Source: Planctomycetota bacterium
GTDB taxonomy: Bacteria; Planctomycetota; Phycisphaerae; UBA1845; PWPN01
Direction of reading: 5' to 3'
Assembly (NCBI GenBank): GCA_020346805.1
Contig: CP070790.1
Span: 3,281,005 to 3,286,881, forward strand
Length of the DNA stretch: 5,877 nt
A program made the position numbers and the translations under genes. Of this stretch, positions 1 through 2,944 are shown piece by piece. The first letter of the stretch is position 1. Each line of letters opens with the position of its first letter. The notes under the pieces are model-generated. The model searched no databases and was not told the origin of the DNA. It was given only the letters and a program-made list of their open reading frames with translations.

Positions 1-53
1 CTCCAGATTTAACGAGTCGATATCTTAATTGTATCTTTGGGGATGATCGACAC

Positions 54-90
54 GGGCAAACTCAACTCACCTGACACATTGAGCTTGCCC
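54..90 (-). terminator. Hairpin downstream of lemA, probable operon 3' end
   Basis: Bases 54-65 pair with 79-90 around a 13-base loop. On the plus strand the stem has one A-C mismatch (60 against 84). In the minus-strand RNA the same position is a G-U pair, so all 12 pairs form. This favours a role in the minus-strand transcript, that is, the end of the lemA operon, whose stop codon is 45 bases upstream. No T-run follows the stem, so it is not a textbook intrinsic terminator. It could instead be a 3'-end stabilising hairpin. Confidence 0.55.
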
Positions 91-135
91 ACGCCACGCA
101 AAAATCACAACCATTACTCATGTTGATGATTCCAA

Positions 136-726
136 TCAAAACTGCACCTTGACCGGTTCGCGAACCGCCGCATCTTCGATCTCAAAGTATTCCTTCCTGG
201 TGAAGCTGAATATATTGGCCACAATGTTGGAAGGGAATACCTGAATGCGGTTGCTCAGATCCCGCACGTTGGCATTATAAAATCGGCGGGACCGCTGGAT
301 GCGGTTCTCGGTGTTGGACAACTCCTCCTGCAACTGCAGGAAATTCTGGTTGGCCTTCAAGTCGGGATACGACTCGGCCAAAGCAAACAACTGCCGCAAG
401 GCACCGATCAACATGTTCTCATCCCGGGCCTGCGACTCCGGTGAGCCGGTGTTGGCCATAGCCGTGTTGCGGGCCTGAACCACCCGTTCCAGCGTATCTT
501 TTTCGTGAGCGGCATAACCCTTAACCGATTCCACCAGATTGGGAATCAGGTTGTAGCGCCGCCGCAGTTCGGTGTCGATGTCGGCCCAGGATTCGTCGCA
601 GGCATTCCGCGACCTTACCAGCCCGTTATACAGACCGGCCACTATCAGCACCAACAGCAATACCAAACCGCCGACCACCAGAAACACCACCAGCCCCACC
701 GATTGTGCCAATATTTCCATCATCAT
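136..726 (-). CDS. lemA: LemA family membrane protein
   Basis: A 196-residue LemA family protein, close to the family's usual length. One hydrophobic membrane segment spans about residues 10-33, followed by the helical LemA domain. Family hallmarks are visible: W47-ADID-ELRRR, NLIPNLVE at 59-66, KGYAAHE at 69-75, the central PDLKAN-NF-LQ-ELS region at 121-137, TENRI-SRRFYN at 139-151, FPSNIVA at 164-170 and KEYFEIED at 178-185. LemA proteins are single-pass membrane proteins with a helical-bundle domain and no settled biochemical role. They are often encoded next to TPM/YgcG or DUF3137-type proteins. The gene starts with three consecutive ATG codons. An AGGAG at 729-733 lies 2, 5 and 8 bases from them, so the third ATG (at 720) or the second has the best spacing. 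The first overlaps the upstream gene's TGA, indicating translational coupling. Confidence 0.95.
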   Translation of the reverse strand: MMMEILAQSVGLVVFLVVGGLVLLLVLIVAGLYNGLVRSRNACDESWADIDTELRRRYNLIPNLVESVKGYAAHEKDTLERVVQARNTAMANTGSPESQARDENMLIGALRQLFALAESYPDLKANQNFLQLQEELSNTENRIQRSRRFYNANVRDLSNRIQVFPSNIVANIFSFTRKEYFEIEDAAVREPVKVQF

Positions 727-1448
727 TGCTCCTGCCCTTTCAGTTCGCGGAGTAGATATTCCGGTAAACGATTCAATATACCTTCGATGACCGCGATAGC
801 GGCCCCGAACTCTTCAATATCAAAGGTACTGCTTTTATGGTAAGCCATCACGTGGGGCCCCTGGAAATCAAGATGGAACGTCGGACTGTTGAGCATAAAT
901 TCCATGGTCTCTTGATGGATCACGTCGAAGGCCCATTTTTTGTCAGGCGATTTTACGTAGAACTTACGCGAAAAATCACTTGACTCAAAGTCGATGTCGT
1001 CGTAGCCGAAAAACTCGGTGACCTTGTCGAAAAAATGCTCCGGCCGAATCACCAGCGATTTAAGCGGCAAACCCGAATTGATCAGCACCGCCGAAAAGTA
1101 GTGATGATGAGTTCGGCGCCGGCCCTTCGAATCACGCGAGTAAGTCTCGTAGTGGTAGTCGAAGCCCAGCATGTGGCGCTGGCTGACCTGACCCTTGAGA
1201 ACGTTGTAGGCATATCGTTTGGAACCTTGCTGGAGGCAGGAAAACATCCCGAACCGCCCATCCATCGCCCAATCTTTCCTCGGCCGGTACTCCCACCCCT
1301 TGGCCTTGGCCAGCTTGGCCAGAGCCTCACGCCGCAGCCTCGCCTTATAGCGGCGATAGATCGCCAGGGCGATAACCACAATAATTACCACCACGATAAT
1401 GATCGGCTGAAAATCCATCGTGCCCGGGAGTATAACCGACACCGCCAA
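723..1448 (-). CDS. Membrane-anchored LemA-partner protein (DUF3137-like)
   Basis: A 241-residue protein that I place only by resemblance and context. A single transmembrane segment at about residues 16-31 is followed by a strongly basic stretch (YRRYKARLRR) and then a soluble domain of about 190 residues. That domain contains GRFGMFS (64-70), a basic histidine-rich turn (GRRRTHHHYF, 109-118), RPEHF (135-139), DIDFES (151-156) and a hydrophobic C-terminal helix. The order 'RPE ... DIDFES-FSR-F-V ... A-DVI ... M-FML' resembles DUF3137-type proteins that neighbour lemA, but this was not searched. The start used is TTG at 1448, which has AGGGA (1459-1463) ten bases upstream. An ATG at 1418 would still keep the membrane segment but has a poorer ribosome-binding site. 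Its TGA (723-725) overlaps the lemA start, so the two genes form one operon and probably one membrane complex. No catalytic motif was seen. Confidence 0.85.
   Translation of the reverse strand: MAVSVILPGTMDFQPIIIVVVIIVVIALAIYRRYKARLRREALAKLAKAKGWEYRPRKDWAMDGRFGMFSCLQQGSKRYAYNVLKGQVSQRHMLGFDYHYETYSRDSKGRRRTHHHYFSAVLINSGLPLKSLVIRPEHFFDKVTEFFGYDDIDFESSDFSRKFYVKSPDKKWAFDVIHQETMEFMLNSPTFHLDFQGPHVMAYHKSSTFDIEEFGAAIAVIEGILNRLPEYLLRELKGQEQ
729..733 (-). promoter_or_regulatory. Ribosome binding site deciding the lemA start
   Basis: AGGAG on the minus strand sits inside the last codons of the upstream gene. The distances to the three tandem ATGs are 2, 5 and 8 bases. The usual 5-9 base spacing favours the second or third ATG, so the true LemA is probably 194 or 195 residues rather than 196. 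Confidence 0.6.
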
Positions 1449-1740
1449 TTATGTCAGTTCCCTAATCGAGTGCTCTATCATCGGAAGTTACGTGGCATGC
1501 CCATCCCGATTTCGATATACATAGGGACGAGCATGTTTGAGAATCGACGGCAGGCCCCGACAAATCAGGACAACCACGCCCTACATTCATTTAAATCTTG
1601 ATGCCATTGTCGCCGATCGGGCAATAATTAACTTAGTAAAACACCATTCTTGACGTTAAATAACGAGAACAGGCAGATCACTGCTTGCCATGGGTTTGAG
1701 CCCATCAACATAACCTATTGGACTATTTATCACCTTACTA
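1449..1740. other. Intergenic stretch between the lemA operon and the pseudogene
   Basis: This region of about 290 bases separates the leftward lemA operon from the rightward pseudogene remnants and should hold the operon promoter. I found no convincing -35/-10 pair on the minus strand. TATGTAT-like and TGATAG-like words occur without a well-spaced partner. The open frames that cross it are continuations of shadows from the neighbouring genes. No RNA gene was recognised. Confidence 0.5.
1459..1463 (-). promoter_or_regulatory. Candidate ribosome binding site for the 241-residue gene
   Basis: AGGGA on the minus strand lies ten bases before the TTG at 1448. The alternative ATG at 1418 has only a short GGG four bases ahead of it. 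This makes the TTG start somewhat more likely but does not settle it. Confidence 0.45.
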
Positions 1741-1815
1741 TAAGGAATCAGCCAAATACGAAACGTTTTCTTTGGTCTACTGATCATCATTTTTGCTATC
1801 GCAGGCTGCGGTCTC
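1741..1815 (+). pseudogene. Lipoprotein signal-peptide remnant with ATA in place of a start
   Basis: TAAGGA at 1741-1746 resembles a ribosome binding site. Nine bases later, at 1756, comes ATA, then codons reading RNVFFGLLIIIFAIAGCG. This is a classic lipoprotein signal: a basic residue, a hydrophobic core and the lipobox I-A-G-C, with Cys at about 1807-1809. No ATG, GTG or TTG starts this frame, so the start appears to have been lost by ATG to ATA. Without a break in frame, the reading continues into transposase-like sequence from about 1828, so only the leader of the original gene remains. The call rests on about 20 residues of pattern and could be coincidence. Confidence 0.4.
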
Positions 1816-1834
1816 GGAGATCTTGGCGATCTCC
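1816..1834. repeat. Short inverted repeat at the lipoprotein/transposase junction
   Basis: GGAGATC (1816-1822) and GATCTCC (1828-1834) are perfect 7-base inverted copies separated by five bases. They sit where lipoprotein-like sequence gives way to transposase-like sequence. This may be a rearrangement scar or chance; it is too short to be an IS terminal repeat by itself. Confidence 0.35.
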
Positions 1835-2566
1835 AGGCCCTAGCAGATCGACACCCCGATGCAACCTTGGAAGCACTCCGCGAGCTGAGTGATAAGAATT
1901 GCAGCATCATAGCGGTTTTTCGGGCTTTGAATCGCCTAGGCCAGCGCCACAAAAAAGACCCTCCGTGCCGGCGAACAAAACCGTCCGGACGTTCATCAGA
2001 AACGTCAAGCGTGGTTCCCGAAGATCGAAATGACAAAAGAACCGTCGTTTAATTTTTATCGATGAAAGCGGAGCAAAAAATAAATATAACCCGCCTGTAT
2101 GGTCGTGCGGTTAAGGAGCAATGAGTGTATGACCTGGTTCCCTCAGGTCATTGGTGTATCACAACTATGGTAGCAGCAATAGGATTCGAGGGATCGAATG
2201 CTCCTTTTGTTTTTAAAGGAGCAACTAACGCAAAGGCCTTTCACACCTATGTGAAACATTCTTTTGGCACCTGAATTACATCCTGGCGAATTTGTGGTAA
2301 TGGATAACTTATTCAGCCACAAGTCAGCCGATATTTAGGCGATGATCTATGCAACTGGCGCCGATTTGTAGTATATGCCACCATAATCTCCGGATTTTGA
2401 TCCCATTGAGTTGATGTGGTCAAAGATCAAAGCCTACCTTCGCAAAGCCAAAGACCGTAAATAGGATACACTCGTCCAAGCTATCGCAGATGCCCTGAAA
2501 ACCATCACCACCAAAGATTGTATCAGCTGGTTCAAATACTGTGGCTATCTTTTTGGGTTTTTGTGA
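1828..2566 (+). pseudogene. IS630-family transposase remnant, truncated and frameshifted
   Basis: This is a decayed DDE transposase of the IS630 (Tc1/mariner-like) family. Reading across frames recovers, in order: DLQALADRHPDATLEALREL (frame 1, 1828-1887), KKTLRAGEQNRPDV (frame 2, from 1952), FIDESGAK (frame 3, around 2055-2078), TRLYGRAVK (frame 1, from 2089) with GHW and TTMVAAIGFEG downstream, PELHPGEFVVMDNLFSHKSA (frame 2, from 2270), DPIELMWSKIKAYLRKAKD (from 2399) and WFKYCGYLF near the end. The catalytic acids are D at 2061-2063, D at 2303-2305 and E at 2408-2410. In-frame stops lie at 2122, 2336, 2369, 2384 and 2462. Frame changes lie near 1951, 2050, 2075 and 2260. The N-terminal helix-turn-helix part, roughly 90 residues in intact relatives, is absent. 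The element is inactive and looks old. I did not find clear terminal inverted repeats or a TA duplication. Confidence 0.9.
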
Positions 2567-2666
2567 AACGCTCTAAGACCGGATGAGAGACACCTTCGCT
2601 ACTATGTTTTCAATGCATTTTGCTATACTTACAAATCCTTTTTTATGCGATGTTACACACATATAT

Positions 2667-2693
2667 CCCACTCCCTTCGAACCCTCCATCCCC
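2667..2693 (-). other. Putative G-quadruplex motif
   Basis: On the minus strand, four runs of three or more G are separated by loops of 5, 6 and 3 bases (GGGG, ATGGA, GGG, TTCGAA, GGG, AGT, GGG). This fits the usual G3+ N1-7 rule for intramolecular G-quadruplexes. The flanks are also G-rich. Whether it folds in the cell is unknown. Confidence 0.4.
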
Positions 2694-2915
2694 ATCCACT
2701 TCACGTATCCAACCCCCGTCGCTGGCCCAAAACGATGTCGAATAAATGTCATAATCATATCTTTGCCGCCTAACGCTTCTGTTTCTACAATAGCGTCCTG
2801 CTGTCACGACTTCATAGTGTGGCCCCGACAGGACATGCATGCCGGTGCACGCGTGCCTGGGCTACGGGTGCTTTCCTATTGGCTGCCTGTACTTTGCAGC
2901 GGCGTTGATGAGCCG

Positions 2916-2938
2916 GGATCAATTGTTTGAATTGATCC
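2916..2938. terminator. Perfect 9-bp hairpin just past the surface-protein stop
   Basis: GGATCAATT (2916-2924) and AATTGATCC (2930-2938) pair perfectly around a five-base loop, beginning six bases after the stop of the large minus-strand gene. The position suits a transcription terminator or 3'-end hairpin. The stem is AT-rich and no T-run follows on the minus strand, so termination efficiency would be doubtful. Confidence 0.45.
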
Positions 2939-2944
2939 TGTCAG

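Larger units (their letters stand above)
2567..2944. other. Non-coding or decayed stretch after the IS remnant
   Basis: No recognisable gene was found in these 378 bases. A minus-strand frame of 61 codons (2573-2758) and an overlapping plus-strand frame of 115 codons (2583-2930) are open, but neither has a good ribosome binding site or a recognisable domain. On the minus strand, two frames each look partly protein-like (GPHYEVVTAGRY upstream, then AIVETEALGGKD in another frame after about 2790). This might be a frameshifted gene remnant. The stretch also contains a G-quadruplex motif (2667-2693) and a hairpin (2916-2938). The missing right end of the IS630 element probably lies shortly after 2566. 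Confidence 0.4.

Noticed and set aside
505..843. 112-codon plus-strand frame
   Set aside because: It is antisense to lemA and the partner gene, with a His/Gln-rich low-complexity translation typical of a shadow.
1035..1601. 188-codon plus-strand frame
   Set aside because: It lies mostly antisense to the LemA-partner gene, has no recognisable domain, and its composition is that of a shadow frame.
1656..2036. 126-codon minus-strand frame
   Set aside because: It is antisense to the lipoprotein and transposase remnants, whose plus-strand reading matches a known family.
2667..2740. tRNA-like GGTTCGAA on the minus strand
   Set aside because: Only the T-loop-like word is present; no acceptor or anticodon stems could be drawn around it.
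2769..2910. Integron attC-like site (GTTAGGC on the minus strand)
   Set aside because: One core-like GTTAGGC is present, but no matching RYYYAAC partner lies at a suitable distance and there is no integron context.
2583..2930. 115-codon plus-strand frame as a gene
   Set aside because: It has no convincing ribosome binding site or domain. It overlaps a minus-strand frame of similar quality, so neither can be supported.
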